NCBI GenBank assembly: GCA_947473305.1
Contig: CANJCB010000015.1
Coordinates: 33,831 to 97,830, forward strand
DNA: 64,000 bases
From: Rhodospirillales bacterium
GTDB lineage: Bacteria; Pseudomonadota; Alphaproteobacteria; ATCC43930; CGMCC-115725
Direction: 5' to 3'
A program made the position numbers and the translations under genes. Under the pieces are notes generated by a model. It saw nothing but the letters and a program-made list of their open reading frames with translations, was not told the origin of the DNA and made no database searches. Below, one piece after another: positions 34,881 through 44,646 of this stretch (positions are counted from its first letter, which is position 1; the number at the start of each line of letters is the position of its first letter).

Positions 34881-36065
34881 CTACTTGCGCAGGCCCGTCA
34901 GCGTGGCGCGCGCAAAGTTCGCGGCGGGCATATTCGCTCCCCGCAAATCTGCCGAGGTAAGATTGGCGGCCTCGAAATTCGTCTTTTCGAGCTTGGCGCC
35001 GCGCAGGTCTGTCCCTCTGAGATCGGCGCCGGAAAAATCCGCGCCCCGGAGGTCGGCCGGCCAATCCTGACCCGTCTTCTGGGCCTTGGCGTTCAGCAGC
35101 GGCATGGGCGACAAGGTCGCCGCTATCATCACCGCTTCGGTCGCCTTCACCCGCGCTAGGTTCGCACCCTGAAGGTTCGCGTTGATCAACTTCGCCCTGA
35201 CAAGATTGGAACCCTCCAATTGCACCAGGCACAGGTTGGCGTCCGACAAAGTCGCCCCTGAAAGATCGCAATTCGACAACACCGCCCCGCTGAGATCGAG
35301 CGCGGTCAGGTCCGCATCCCGCAGGTCGGCCCCGTCCAAGGTCAGGCGCTTGCCGTCCTTGCCGTTCGAGGAAATCCAGGCGACGTGATCGTCGAGTTGA
35401 ACACGGAGCGATAACGGTACCTGCTCCAGCGACGTGTGCGCCTGCCGCAGATCGGCGCCGACGAAACTCGCTCCATCGACCTTCGCGTTGTCGAGCACCG
35501 CGCCTTTCAGCTTCGCCCGTGCGAAATTGGCGCCGCTGAGATCGGCGCCCGCCAGATTGACCCCGAAGAAAATGCCGCTCTGCATATTGGCGCCCGAGAG
35601 GTTGGCGTTGGACATATTCGCCTCGGACATATTCGCGTCCTGGGCTTTGATGTCGCGCAGGTCGGCGCCGCTGAGGTCGGTCACGCGATCGACCTTCACT
35701 TCCTGGCGTTCGACCCATTGGACAAGCTGGCCCGGCCGGAGGTCCGCGCGCTCCATATTGGCGCCCGCCATCCGGGCGCGCGCCAGATTCGCTCCCCGCA
35801 TATCGGCGCCGACGAAGGAAGCCCCCGTCAGATCGCTATCGAAGAAATTGGTAGAGAAAAGATCGGCCTCATCCAGAACCGACTGCCGAAGCGACGTATA
35901 GGCAAGATCGCAGCCGGTCAGGATGGCCGTGTTCAGATAAAGCTGGTCGAGCTTCAGGGCGGCGAGCGAGACGCCCTTCATCATCAGGCGCTGCCCACCG
36001 GTCCTGCCATCGAGATACAGTTTGTGCGCGGCGATCGCGCGCATGAGGTCCGTATGCTCGACCAT
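34881..36065 (-). CDS. Pentapeptide-repeat protein
   Basis: A 394-residue protein made almost wholly of A(D/N)LXX pentapeptides in two blocks (about residues 60-205 and 240-390). A non-repeat insert of about 35 residues lies between them (SLEQVPLSLRVQLDDHVAWI). It should fold as a right-handed quadrilateral beta-helix. The family includes DNA-mimic gyrase protectors and others of unknown role. It is convergent with the TauD-family gene and unrelated to the catabolic genes around it. No transmembrane segment. Confidence 0.88.
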   Translation of the reverse strand: MVEHTDLMRAIAAHKLYLDGRTGGQRLMMKGVSLAALKLDQLYLNTAILTGCDLAYTSLRQSVLDEADLFSTNFFDSDLTGASFVGADMRGANLARARMAGANMERADLRPGQLVQWVERQEVKVDRVTDLSGADLRDIKAQDANMSEANMSNANLSGANMQSGIFFGVNLAGADLSGANFARAKLKGAVLDNAKVDGASFVGADLRQAHTSLEQVPLSLRVQLDDHVAWISSNGKDGKRLTLDGADLRDADLTALDLSGAVLSNCDLSGATLSDANLCLVQLEGSNLVRAKLINANLQGANLARVKATEAVMIAATLSPMPLLNAKAQKTGQDWPADLRGADFSGADLRGTDLRGAKLEKTNFEAANLTSADLRGANMPAANFARATLTGLRK

Positions 36066-36156
36066 AGAGGTCCCCTATCCGCCCCACCGTCCGGGCTTTG
36101 GCCCTCTACCTACCCGCTACTTTCTACCTAAAGCGTTAAGACGGGTTCGCTAAAGT

Positions 36157-37590
36157 TCAAACGCCCTTCGGCAGGATATGCGCCCATTTCGCCTTGACCC
36201 GCTCGTCGAGTTCGCGGCTCGACCGCGCGACCATCGGGAAACTGTCGCGCCGGACCCAGGGGCGACAGGCGTCAATCACCAGCCGCGCATTGCGCCGGTC
36301 GGTATCGCCGTCGTAGCACATCGGATCGAGATGCGAGCTCCAGCCGCCCCTCAGCATCTCCATATCCTCGCGCGGATCGAAACGCGTGCACATGGCCCAG
36401 ACGACGTCGTTCATGTTGTGCGGATCGATGTCGTCGTCCACCACCACGACCCACCGGTTGGTATAGGCGCCGGCCAAACATTGGGACGCGACGAGACCCG
36501 CCTGCTTGGCATGTCCGCCGTAGAGCTGCTTGATCGAGACGGTGAGCCACATGCGGCTGCCGCCCGCCTCATGGGCACAGACGCCCTTGATCTCGGGAAT
36601 GCCCGCAGCCTCAAGCTGGCTCCAGACAGCACCGGCCCGGTAGTGGCCCAGATAATAGGTATTGTCGTTGGGCGGCACCGCGGGGATCGCGCCCATCAGC
36701 ACCGGATCGTTCCGATGCATGAAGGTCTCGATGCGGATCGCCGGCTCCTCGCGCTGGCCGCCGGCGTAATAGCCGGTCCATTCGCCGAGCGGGCCTTCGA
36801 TCACGGTGTCGTTGGGATGGATATAGCCTTCGAAGGCGATTTCCGCCTGGGCCGGGACCGGCAGACCCGTCTTCGGCATGTTGATGATCTCGATGGGCTG
36901 GCCCATGAGACCGCCGACCGCGTCGTATTCGTTCTTGCCGTAGGGGATCTCGAGCCCGCCGATCATCAGGAAGGCAGGATGCGCACCGACCACCACCGCG
37001 ACCGGACAGGGCAGGCCGCGCTCATGGTATTTCCGCATGATGATCCGGCCGTGCTTGCCGGGCGAGATCATCACGGAGGCAGTCTTGGGATCGTGCTGCT
37101 GCACCCGGTAGGTACCGAAGTTGATCCAGTCAGAATCCGGATCCTTCATCACCACGATGCAGGCGGTGCCGATGAAATGGCCGCCGTCGTGCTCATGCCA
37201 CTTGGGCGTCGGGATCTTGGTGATATCGACCTTGTCGCCCTCCATGACGTTTTCGAGGAGGGGACCGCCGTTGACCGCGATAGGCGTATGGGTCGGCGCG
37301 TTCTTCATATAGCCGCGCCACCAGCTGATGAGATCCATCTCGCTGGACGTCGGCGGCAGACCGAGAGTGAGAGCGATGCGGGGGACGGAGGTCAGGATAT
37401 TGGCGAGCACGCGGTTGTTCGGCGCAAAGCCCGGGACCTCGCTGAACATGACAGCGGAATTGCCCATCTTGCGCTGATAAAGGTCGACGATACCGCCGAT
37501 CTCCTCGGCCGGCTCGGCGCCCTTCACATGCTGCATCTCGCCGATTGCCTGGACCTCGTCGATCCACGTCCGCAAATCCTTGTTCGCCAT
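36157..37590 (-). CDS. UbiD-family prenylated-FMN-dependent decarboxylase
   Basis: A 477-residue enzyme of the UbiD family, which (de)carboxylates aromatic or alpha,beta-unsaturated acids using prenylated FMN. The catalytic residues expected from Fdc1/UbiD are present: R162 (GTYRVQQHD), E265 and E270 (IEGPLGEW). The N-terminal domain starts DLRTWIDEVQAIGEM. Shine-Dalgarno GGAGAG lies before ATG. No UbiX prenyltransferase gene is in the window. Substrate probably a ring carboxylate from the neighbouring hydroxylase pathways (inference). Confidence 0.9.
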   Translation of the reverse strand: MANKDLRTWIDEVQAIGEMQHVKGAEPAEEIGGIVDLYQRKMGNSAVMFSEVPGFAPNNRVLANILTSVPRIALTLGLPPTSSEMDLISWWRGYMKNAPTHTPIAVNGGPLLENVMEGDKVDITKIPTPKWHEHDGGHFIGTACIVVMKDPDSDWINFGTYRVQQHDPKTASVMISPGKHGRIIMRKYHERGLPCPVAVVVGAHPAFLMIGGLEIPYGKNEYDAVGGLMGQPIEIINMPKTGLPVPAQAEIAFEGYIHPNDTVIEGPLGEWTGYYAGGQREEPAIRIETFMHRNDPVLMGAIPAVPPNDNTYYLGHYRAGAVWSQLEAAGIPEIKGVCAHEAGGSRMWLTVSIKQLYGGHAKQAGLVASQCLAGAYTNRWVVVVDDDIDPHNMNDVVWAMCTRFDPREDMEMLRGGWSSHLDPMCYDGDTDRRNARLVIDACRPWVRRDSFPMVARSSRELDERVKAKWAHILPKGV

Positions 37591-37679
37591 TCAACTCTCC
37601 GAAATCGACGGGTTCATCTGCCGCTGGTCATGAAGCCCCACGCGCCGTTAGTCAAGCGCGACCGGTCGGGCAGCCAGCA

Positions 37680-37689
37680 TTGTGTACAA
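37680..37689. promoter_or_regulatory. Candidate GntR/FadR-type operator upstream of the UbiD-family gene
   Basis: TTGTGTACAA fits TNGTNNACNA and is one base from a perfect palindrome. It lies about 90 bases upstream of the UbiD-family start codon (minus strand), and close relatives precede genes at 45530 and 53632. Confidence 0.45.
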
Positions 37690-37690
37690 A

Positions 37691-37715
37691 AGGCCCGGCC
37701 TCGGCGGCCGGGCCT
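37691..37715 (-). terminator. Intrinsic terminator for the minus-strand binding-protein gene
   Basis: A perfect 10-base stem, AGGCCCGGCC with GGCCGGGCCT, and a 5-base loop TCGGC. Read on the minus strand it is followed by TTTGTACACAA, a weak U-tract. It lies 25 bases after the stop of the gene at 37741-38742. Confidence 0.7.
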
Positions 37716-37740
37716 CTCCGATTGCACAGGTCCAGTAAGG

Positions 37741-38742
37741 CTACATCTTGCCGATTTCGGCGATCACCTTGTCCTGGAGAGAATTGTCCATGACTTCCTC
37801 AAGCTTGACCTCGCGGTCGGACATCTTGAGATCGACCGCGGTCTTTGAGGTGAAACCCAGCACCGCCGCGTCGTTGCCGCCGTTGATGCCCCAGACCTTC
37901 ATCCCATTGAGCTCTGCCACCACCCTCTTGATCATCGGGAGGTCCTGGTCAGGATCGCGCTTCTTCAGCACGGCCGCCGCTTCGTCCGGATGCTGCATGA
38001 CGAAGCGAGCGCCCAGCACACTGCCCTTCAGGAAGATCTCATAGGCCTTGCGGCGTTCCGGATTGGCGAGGTTCGCATCGGTCGCGGTAATGCTCACATA
38101 GCCGAAGGTCGTGAAGTCGTCGGTGATCTTGGAGATCGTCACGGTCTTGCCGTCCATCTCGCCCTTGACGCTCATCAGCGTATTGATCATCGCCGCCTGG
38201 ACCTTGCCGGCCTCGACCGCCTGGAGCCGCGCCGGATGGCCGCCGATCTGGATGAACTTCAGGGTGGAGCCGTCGAAGCCGTGCTTCTTCATCACCATCT
38301 TGGGCAGTTCGGTCGTCATGTCGGCAGGACCGGCAGAAGCGAAGGTCTTGCCTTCGAGATCCTTCAGATTCTTGGCGACATCCTTATCCGCGACGAGGCG
38401 GTAATCGACGATGGGCTGCCACGAACCAATGGCCTTGACCTTGGCCCCATTGATCGCCGCCTCGAAGACGGTGAAGGGGCCGACCACGGTGAGATCGCCG
38501 GCCCCGGAGATCACGGTGCGCAGCGCCGTCGAATCACCGGCGACGAAGACCTCTTCGACGTCGAGACCGTTCGCCTTGAACCAGCCCTGATCGGCCGAAA
38601 CGAGATAGGGCAGCATGAAGGTCGTGATCGCGGTCGGCAGGATCAGCTTGACCTTGGCCGGCGCATCGGCCGCCTGCACCGGTAGCGCAAGAGCCGCGAC
38701 GACGGCGACAGCCGCTACCGTGCGTAAGAGGGTCTTGATCAT
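37741..38742 (-). CDS. Orphan NMT1/SsuA-like periplasmic binding protein
   Basis: A 333-residue secreted protein: signal peptide MIKTLLRTVAAVAVVAALAL ending at VQAAD, then VKLILPTAITTFMLPYLVSA, GAGDLTVVGPFTVFEAAING and FIQIGGHPARLQAVEAGKV. Start ATG behind GGAGGCTTCCC. No ATPase or permease is adjacent, and a strong terminator ends its transcript. It probably shares a permease encoded elsewhere. Confidence 0.87.
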   Translation of the reverse strand: MIKTLLRTVAAVAVVAALALPVQAADAPAKVKLILPTAITTFMLPYLVSADQGWFKANGLDVEEVFVAGDSTALRTVISGAGDLTVVGPFTVFEAAINGAKVKAIGSWQPIVDYRLVADKDVAKNLKDLEGKTFASAGPADMTTELPKMVMKKHGFDGSTLKFIQIGGHPARLQAVEAGKVQAAMINTLMSVKGEMDGKTVTISKITDDFTTFGYVSITATDANLANPERRKAYEIFLKGSVLGARFVMQHPDEAAAVLKKRDPDQDLPMIKRVVAELNGMKVWGINGGNDAAVLGFTSKTAVDLKMSDREVKLEEVMDNSLQDKVIAEIGKM

Positions 38743-38772
38743 GGGAAGCCTCCTTGTTTGTTAGGTTATGAG

Positions 38773-39630
38773 TTATCTCTTCCCGAAGAGCGCCACCACC
38801 TGGGCCAGCACCTTCTCGGGATATTCGACAGCCGGCGAATGGCTGCACTTGGCCAGCAGGACCACATCCGCCTGGGGCAGATGGGGAGCAAGCTTCAAGG
38901 TCGTCTCCTCGGCCGGGCAGGGCAGATCGTTCCGCCCGTGGATCAGCGTGACCGGGCAGGTGACCTTGCCCAACTCCTCGGGCGAGAGTACCCAGCTATC
39001 CATCAGCGCTTGCTTGTCCGGGCCGAACATCGAGGAAAAATAGGCAGGGTAATCGCCCTCGTTGAGCACCTTCAGCCGGTCGTCGAGCATCCGGTCGGTG
39101 ATCTGGGAGACATCGTGCATGATACGCCCCAGAATCCCCCGCAAAGCCTCCCGGCTCCCCGGGAAGGTCCAGAGCGTCTCCAGATGGGACGTGAGCCTAT
39201 ATTCCGTTCCGACAGTACCGGTCGTCAGCACGCTGGCAACGCGGGGATTGGCCGAGGCCACCCGCAGGGACAAGGCGCCCGAGAGCGAGTGACCGAGGAT
39301 ATCGACCTTTCCCGCCGGCATCCGGCCGATCATCGCGTGGACCTGACGTGTCCAGAAATCGAAATCGAAATAAGGCTCGGCCGGTTTCCGGCCCGAGATG
39401 CCGAAGCCGACCAGATCCATGGCAAAGACGTGGAAATGCTTGGCGAGGGGTTCCAGCAGGAAGCGGTAGGTAAGGCCGGAAGAAGTGCCTGGCCCGACAC
39501 CATGGACCAGCAGGATCGGCGGTCCCTTGCCGCCCTCGTGATAGCGAACCTGCGCGCCCTCGAAGGCGAATTCGCGGATTTCGTAGCCAGGATACCCGGA
39601 ACTCAGCCCCGTCGTCGCCACTGCGCCCAT
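38773..39630 (-). CDS. Alpha/beta-fold hydrolase
   Basis: A 285-residue serine hydrolase: oxyanion loop LLVHGVGPGTSSG, nucleophile S115 (LGHSLSGA), acid in IHGRNDLPCP and histidine in CSHSPAVEYP. It lies 30 bases upstream of the orphan binding protein on the same strand. GGGGAGGA directly abuts the ATG; the GTG nine bases later has better spacing and may be the true start. Substrate unknown. Confidence 0.85.
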   Translation of the reverse strand: MGAVATTGLSSGYPGYEIREFAFEGAQVRYHEGGKGPPILLVHGVGPGTSSGLTYRFLLEPLAKHFHVFAMDLVGFGISGRKPAEPYFDFDFWTRQVHAMIGRMPAGKVDILGHSLSGALSLRVASANPRVASVLTTGTVGTEYRLTSHLETLWTFPGSREALRGILGRIMHDVSQITDRMLDDRLKVLNEGDYPAYFSSMFGPDKQALMDSWVLSPEELGKVTCPVTLIHGRNDLPCPAEETTLKLAPHLPQADVVLLAKCSHSPAVEYPEKVLAQVVALFGKR

Positions 39631-39706
39631 TCCTCCCCGGCTGCTTCAGCGGTTTCATCGTAACCCCGACCCGGTTAGAGTCAAGGCGGGGGCAAGGGAG
39701 GAACCG

Positions 39707-40717
39707 GTGGACTATCGGCGCCTGGGAAAGAGCGGGCTCATCGTTTCGACGGTGGGGCTCGGCACCATGAATTTCGGCAGCCAGGTCGACGAGCCGACCT
39801 CTCATCGCATCCTCGACCGCGCGGTGGAGGCGGGGGTCACCTTTATCGACACGGCGGAATCCTATGCTTCGCCGCCCTCGCCGGAAACCTCGGGCAAGTC
39901 GGAGGATTTCATCGGCTCCTGGCTCAAAGGGAAGCCGCGCGACCGTGTTGTGATCGCGACCAAGATTTCCGGGCCGATAGATGGGATGTTCAACGTCACC
40001 AAGCATCTCCGCGGCGGCACGGCGGTGGTCGATCCCCATCATATCGTCCGCGCGGTGGAAACCTCACTGCGGCGTCTGGGGACCGACTACATCGATCTCT
40101 ACCAGACCCATTGGCCGGAGCGGGTCGTACCGGTCGAGGTCCAGCTCGAAGCCTTCGCGCGCCTCATCGAAGCCGGCAAGATTCGATATATCGGCACCAG
40201 CAACGAGACGCCCTGGGGCCTGACCCGCCTCGTCGCCTCGGCAGAACTGCTGTCGCTTCCCCGCCCCGTTTCGACCCAGAACCTCTTCAACCTCATACAA
40301 CGCGGCTTCGAACGGGGTCTTGCAGAAGTCTGCCGCGAGGAAGAGATCGGCTTCGTCGCCTATTCACCCCTCGCCATGGGTCTCCTCTCCGGCAAATACG
40401 CCACCGGCCAGCTTCCCCCGGGATCGCGGCTCCAGGCCTTCGAGCGCTATCGGAAAAGCCATGGGCAGTCCGACATGATCGACTGCGCGAACGCCTATGT
40501 GGCGCTTGCCCGTGACGCCGGCTTAGATCCGGCGGTCATGGCGCTCGCCTGGGTCCGGTCCCACAAGGATGTGACTTCCGTGCTATCGAGTTGCACCCGC
40601 ATCGAACAGCTCGACACCCTTCTGGCGGGCGCCGATCTCTTGCTCGACGAAGCCCTCAAATCCCGTATCGAGGCGCTGCACGACGAGATCGAGCCCCCCT
40701 GGAGCCGCATCGGCTAG
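39707..40717 (+). CDS. Aldo/keto reductase
   Basis: A 336-residue NADPH-dependent reductase starting at GTG. The catalytic tetrad is D48, Y53 (DTAESY), K86 (ATKIS) and H135 (LYQTHWPE). The TIM-barrel signature MDYRRLGKSGLIVSTVGLGT opens it. GTSNETPWGL and AWVRSHKDVTSV support the AKR11/YhdN-type subgroup. It is divergent from the hydrolase gene. Carbonyl substrate unknown. Confidence 0.88.
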   Translation: MDYRRLGKSGLIVSTVGLGTMNFGSQVDEPTSHRILDRAVEAGVTFIDTAESYASPPSPETSGKSEDFIGSWLKGKPRDRVVIATKISGPIDGMFNVTKHLRGGTAVVDPHHIVRAVETSLRRLGTDYIDLYQTHWPERVVPVEVQLEAFARLIEAGKIRYIGTSNETPWGLTRLVASAELLSLPRPVSTQNLFNLIQRGFERGLAEVCREEEIGFVAYSPLAMGLLSGKYATGQLPPGSRLQAFERYRKSHGQSDMIDCANAYVALARDAGLDPAVMALAWVRSHKDVTSVLSSCTRIEQLDTLLAGADLLLDEALKSRIEALHDEIEPPWSRIG

Positions 40718-40798
40718 CGTCTCGTCCAGGAAGGGGATATTCTTCCGCTCGAAAAAGCCGGTCCTTGAGAATCGGAAAACTAGGGGGAGACCAGGACG

Positions 40799-41872
40799 AT
40801 GCACAACCATCGCAATGGAACCAATCGCCGCTCGATCCTCAAGGCGGGAGCCTTGCTCACGGGCGGGATCGCTGCCCCCTTCGTTTTGCGGGGCGCAGCG
40901 TCAGCCCAAGAAAAGATCCTCTACGTCAATACCTGGGGCGGCATCTGGACCCAGTCCGAGGACGAGGCCTATTACAAGCCCTTCACCAAGGAGACCGGGA
41001 TCCAGATCAAGACCGTGGCGCCGGTCTCCTACGCCAAGCTCAAGGCGCAGGTGCAGACCGGCAACTATGAGTGGGATTGCTCGACGCTCAATGCCTCGGA
41101 GCTTTTCCAGGCCCAGAGCGAAGGGCTCCTCGAAAAGATCGACTGGTCGGTGGTTAACAAGGACGCTCTCTATCCCCAAGGCGGGGTGCTCAAGGACATC
41201 GGCATCGCGACCGCCGTCCTCTCCACCAACCTCTGCTATCGCAAGGACAAGTTCCCCAACGGCGGCCCCCAGAGCTGGGCCGACTTCTGGGACGTGAAGA
41301 AGTTCCCGGGCACCCGGGCCTTTTACGACCGGGCCTTCACCATGGTGAACTTCGCGCTGCTCGCGGATGGCGTGCCGCGCGACAAGCTTTATCCCCTGGA
41401 CTTCGACCGCGCCTTCAAGAAGCTCGACGAGATCAAGCCCCATATCAAGGTCTTCTACAACCAGGGCACCCAGCAGCAACAACTCATCAAGGACGGCGAG
41501 ATCGATCTTCTGCCCATGTGGAACGCGCGGGCCATCGAGCTCATCCACCAGGGCGTGCCGATCGAGATGGTCTGGAACCAAGCCGAGCACAGCCCGACCC
41601 ATTGGTTCGTGCCCAAGGGCACACCGCGCGCGAAAGCCGCCTGGCAATTCGCCGAGTTCTGCGCCCGGCCCGACCGGCTCGCCGACTTCTGCCAGCGCAT
41701 GGCCTATGGCCCGGTCAATCCCAAGGCCTTCGACTTCATGAAACCCGAGGTCGGTATCGAGTTGCCGACCTGGCCCGCCCACAAAGCCTTGGGCTATTCA
41801 GCCGATTCCGAATGGCTCGCGCCCCGGCTCGCCCAGTTGCGCGAACGCTGGGAGCAGTGGAAATCCGGCTAG
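40799..41872 (+). CDS. Orphan spermidine/putrescine-type ABC binding protein (paralogue 1)
   Basis: A 357-residue extracellular solute-binding protein: N-terminus NRRSILKAGALLTGGIAAPF is Tat-like, cleaved near ASAQE. KILYVNTWGGIWTQSEDEAY and CYRKDKFPNGGPQSWADFWD follow the PotD/PotF family. A close paralogue lies at 51557. No cognate permease or ATPase is encoded nearby; a downstream molybdenum hydroxylase runs convergently, five bases away. Confidence 0.88.
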   Translation: MHNHRNGTNRRSILKAGALLTGGIAAPFVLRGAASAQEKILYVNTWGGIWTQSEDEAYYKPFTKETGIQIKTVAPVSYAKLKAQVQTGNYEWDCSTLNASELFQAQSEGLLEKIDWSVVNKDALYPQGGVLKDIGIATAVLSTNLCYRKDKFPNGGPQSWADFWDVKKFPGTRAFYDRAFTMVNFALLADGVPRDKLYPLDFDRAFKKLDEIKPHIKVFYNQGTQQQQLIKDGEIDLLPMWNARAIELIHQGVPIEMVWNQAEHSPTHWFVPKGTPRAKAAWQFAEFCARPDRLADFCQRMAYGPVNPKAFDFMKPEVGIELPTWPAHKALGYSADSEWLAPRLAQLRERWEQWKSG

Positions 41873-41876
41873 GCCT

Positions 41877-42371
41877 TTAAGGGCGAGCCTTTGCGACGGA
41901 CCTTGCCTTTGCCGCCGCGATCTTCACGGCGTCCATGATCTCTGGATAGGCGGAGCAGCGGCAGAGATTCCCGGCGAGACGATGCCGGATCTCTTCGTCG
42001 CTCGGATCGGGGTTCTCCGACAGGAGGTGCTTCACCATCATGATGAAGCCCGAGGTGCAGAAGCCGCATTGGAAGGCCCCGGCCTCGATGAAGGCTTCCT
42101 GGACCGGGTCGAGGGTATCGCCGTCGGCAAGACCTTCGATGGTCCGCACATCCGTGCCGTCCAGGAACCAGGCCAGCATCAGGCAACTCGAAACCGGATT
42201 GCTGTCGACATAGATCGTGCAGCAACCGCAAAGCCCCTGGCGGCAACTTTCCCGCGTACCCGAGAGATCGAATTTCCGGGTGAGGACATCGACGACGGTT
42301 TCGTGAGCCTCCACCACTTTGCTCACCTTCGTGCCGTTGAGCGTGAAGCGGATCGTGCGAATATCTGACAT
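41877..42371 (-). CDS. Molybdenum hydroxylase small subunit (CoxS-like, two [2Fe-2S])
   Basis: A 164-residue iron-sulfur subunit. The plant-type cluster is C43-RQGL-C48-x2-C51 plus C63 (SSC), and the second cluster lies in QCGFCTSG and CRCSAYPE. It passes electrons from the Mo centre to the FAD subunit of a xanthine-dehydrogenase-family enzyme. It is the last of three genes read leftwards (M, L, S). Confidence 0.93.
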   Translation of the reverse strand: MSDIRTIRFTLNGTKVSKVVEAHETVVDVLTRKFDLSGTRESCRQGLCGCCTIYVDSNPVSSCLMLAWFLDGTDVRTIEGLADGDTLDPVQEAFIEAGAFQCGFCTSGFIMMVKHLLSENPDPSDEEIRHRLAGNLCRCSAYPEIMDAVKIAAAKARSVAKARP

Positions 42372-42381
42372 TCCCTGAGTC

Positions 42382-44646
42382 CTAAGCCTTTGCGCGCTTC
42401 AGCGCCTGAAAGATCGATTCCGCCGTGCAGGGTAGATCCATGAGCTGAACCCCGGTCGCATCGGCGATCGCATTGCCGATCGCGGGAGACAGCGCGATCG
42501 TGGTCGTTTCGCCCGCTCCCTTCCCGCCGAAGGGTCCGTCATGCTGGATCGAATCGGTGAATTCGTTGATCCATTCCCGGGGCATGTCCAAGAGGCCGGG
42601 GATTTTGTAGTCGGCCAGCGAGGCGTTCGTCAGCTGCCCTTCCTTGAAGATCATGTTTTCGGTCGTGGTAAAGCCGTATTGCATGATCCCGGCGCCGGAA
42701 AGCTGTTGCAGCGCGAGCTTCGGATTGAGCGGCCGGCCGATATCCGCCACGTTGACGAGCTTGGTGACGGTGAATTGGCAGGTCTCCATATCGACCTCCA
42801 CTTCGGCCCCGTTCGTGCCGACGCCCCAGAAAGGCGTCACCTTCAAGGATTGGCCGGTCTCGGGATCGGGCTTCTGATATTCCGGGATGAAGCTTCCGAC
42901 GCCGATCACATTGCCCGCGCGCATGCCATAGCGACGCTCGAAAATCTCGCTGATCGGCTGGTTGCTGCCCGGCACCATTCCGACCGAGGCGGCGAGTTCC
43001 GCGAGCTTCTTCTTAGCGTCTTCCGCTGCGAGCCGTACTGCCGTTCCCATGTGGAAAGTGGAGCGCGATCCCAGCGTCCCCATGTCATAGGGGGTGACGT
43101 CGGTATCGGAATGGATGACCTTGATCGTCGTGGGATCGAAGCCCAGGACCTCGCCCGCGATCTGCGCCATAACGGTGTCGGAGCCCTGCCCCATATCGAC
43201 CGTGCCGATGAAGAGGCCGCAGCTGCCGTCCGCATAGAGGTTCACGATGGCGACCGAGGTCGTGGGCGAGGTGATGCCCTTGAAACCGACCGCGATCCCC
43301 CGGCCCCGGCGGATCCGTCCGCTGCCCCGGTCGAAAGGCTGGTTCCACTTCATGATGTCGAGCAGCTTGTCGAGCGACTTCTCGATAGCGGCATCGACCA
43401 GAATGGTACCCGACGCCTGGGGGCGTCCGTCGCGCAGCAGGTTCTGGCGTCGGAACTCGACCTTATCGAGGCCCATCTCCTCGGCGATCATGTCCATGTG
43501 CCGCTCATAGGCCCAGGCGGTCTGGGGCGCGCCGAAGCCTCGGAGCGCGCCCGCCGGCGGCCGGTTCGTATAGACAGCCGAAGAGCGGATCCTGACATTC
43601 TCGATGTCGTAGGGTCCGGCCGAGGTGAAGCCTGCCTTCTGCGTCACGCGCGGCCCGATGTCCGCATAGGCCCCGCCATTCCAGGCGATGTCGCAGGTGC
43701 GGGCAATGATCTTGCCATCCTTGTTGACGCCGCTCTTGATGCGAAAGGTGCAAGGGTGGCGCGTCACCATGAAGAACTGCTCCTCCATGGTCAGGGAAAT
43801 CTTCACCGGCCGCCGCACGAGAAGCGATAGCGCGGTCACCAGCGCTTCGAGCTTGATATAGAGCTTCCCGCCGAAGCCGCCGCCCAGAAAGGGCACCTTC
43901 ACCCGCACCCGGTTCTCGGGCCAGCCCAAAAGCCGGGCGATCTCGATGCGCACGAAGGACGGCCCCTGCGAGGCGGTATGCAGGGTCATCCGGTCTCCGG
44001 TCACATCGGCGACGGAAACGAAGGGCTCCATCGGCGTATGCATGACCTGCTGCGAGCGGAAGACATGCTCGAAGACGAAGTCCGACTTGGCAAAACCCGC
44101 CTCCGGATCGCCGCGCAGCAGCTTGTGATCGAGGGCGATATTCGTCCCCTTGCGCCCCTTCAGATGCTTCAAGTCGGCGAAGGTGGAAGCCGGCTTCAAC
44201 TCGTCGTGCACCAGCACGTCGGAGGTCATCGCCTCGACCTCGTCGAAGACGGCAGGTATTTCCTCGTATTCGACCGTGATCAGACCCGCCGCCTCTTCGG
44301 CGATGGACGGATCCTCGGCCAGGACAACCGCCAGGGGCTCGCCGGAGAAGCGGGTCTTGCCGTCCGCCAGGATCGGCTGATCGTGAAAGGCAGGCCCATA
44401 ATAAGGATGGGGAATGACCGTCCGGATATCGTCGATGGTGACGACGCGGAAAACGCCTTCGATGGCCTCGGCCGCCGACTTGTCGACGCTCTTTATGCGC
44501 GCATGGGGATAGGCGCTGCGGAAGATCTTGCCGTAGAGCATCCGGGGGAGCCGGAGATGATGCACGTACTCGGTGCGGCCGGTAACCTTGTCCCGGGCTT
44601 CGAGGCGCGGGATCGAGCGCCCGACGCTGGTAAAAACTTCGGTCAT
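42382..44646 (-). CDS. Molybdenum hydroxylase large subunit (CoxL/xanthine dehydrogenase type)
   Basis: A 754-residue molybdopterin-cytosine-dinucleotide-binding subunit. The opening ARDKVTGRTEYVHHLRLPRM is usual for the family. GGGFGGKLYIKLEAL, APYD-like loops and the catalytic glutamate in GGKGAGETTT are present. NRPPAGALRGFGAPQ lies at the active-site loop; it has no CO-dehydrogenase CSFR motif, so this is an aromatic/heterocycle hydroxylase, not CODH. ATGA overlap with the FAD subunit. Adds water-derived oxygen to an N-heterocycle or aldehyde. Confidence 0.93.
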   Translation of the reverse strand: MTEVFTSVGRSIPRLEARDKVTGRTEYVHHLRLPRMLYGKIFRSAYPHARIKSVDKSAAEAIEGVFRVVTIDDIRTVIPHPYYGPAFHDQPILADGKTRFSGEPLAVVLAEDPSIAEEAAGLITVEYEEIPAVFDEVEAMTSDVLVHDELKPASTFADLKHLKGRKGTNIALDHKLLRGDPEAGFAKSDFVFEHVFRSQQVMHTPMEPFVSVADVTGDRMTLHTASQGPSFVRIEIARLLGWPENRVRVKVPFLGGGFGGKLYIKLEALVTALSLLVRRPVKISLTMEEQFFMVTRHPCTFRIKSGVNKDGKIIARTCDIAWNGGAYADIGPRVTQKAGFTSAGPYDIENVRIRSSAVYTNRPPAGALRGFGAPQTAWAYERHMDMIAEEMGLDKVEFRRQNLLRDGRPQASGTILVDAAIEKSLDKLLDIMKWNQPFDRGSGRIRRGRGIAVGFKGITSPTTSVAIVNLYADGSCGLFIGTVDMGQGSDTVMAQIAGEVLGFDPTTIKVIHSDTDVTPYDMGTLGSRSTFHMGTAVRLAAEDAKKKLAELAASVGMVPGSNQPISEIFERRYGMRAGNVIGVGSFIPEYQKPDPETGQSLKVTPFWGVGTNGAEVEVDMETCQFTVTKLVNVADIGRPLNPKLALQQLSGAGIMQYGFTTTENMIFKEGQLTNASLADYKIPGLLDMPREWINEFTDSIQHDGPFGGKGAGETTTIALSPAIGNAIADATGVQLMDLPCTAESIFQALKRAKA

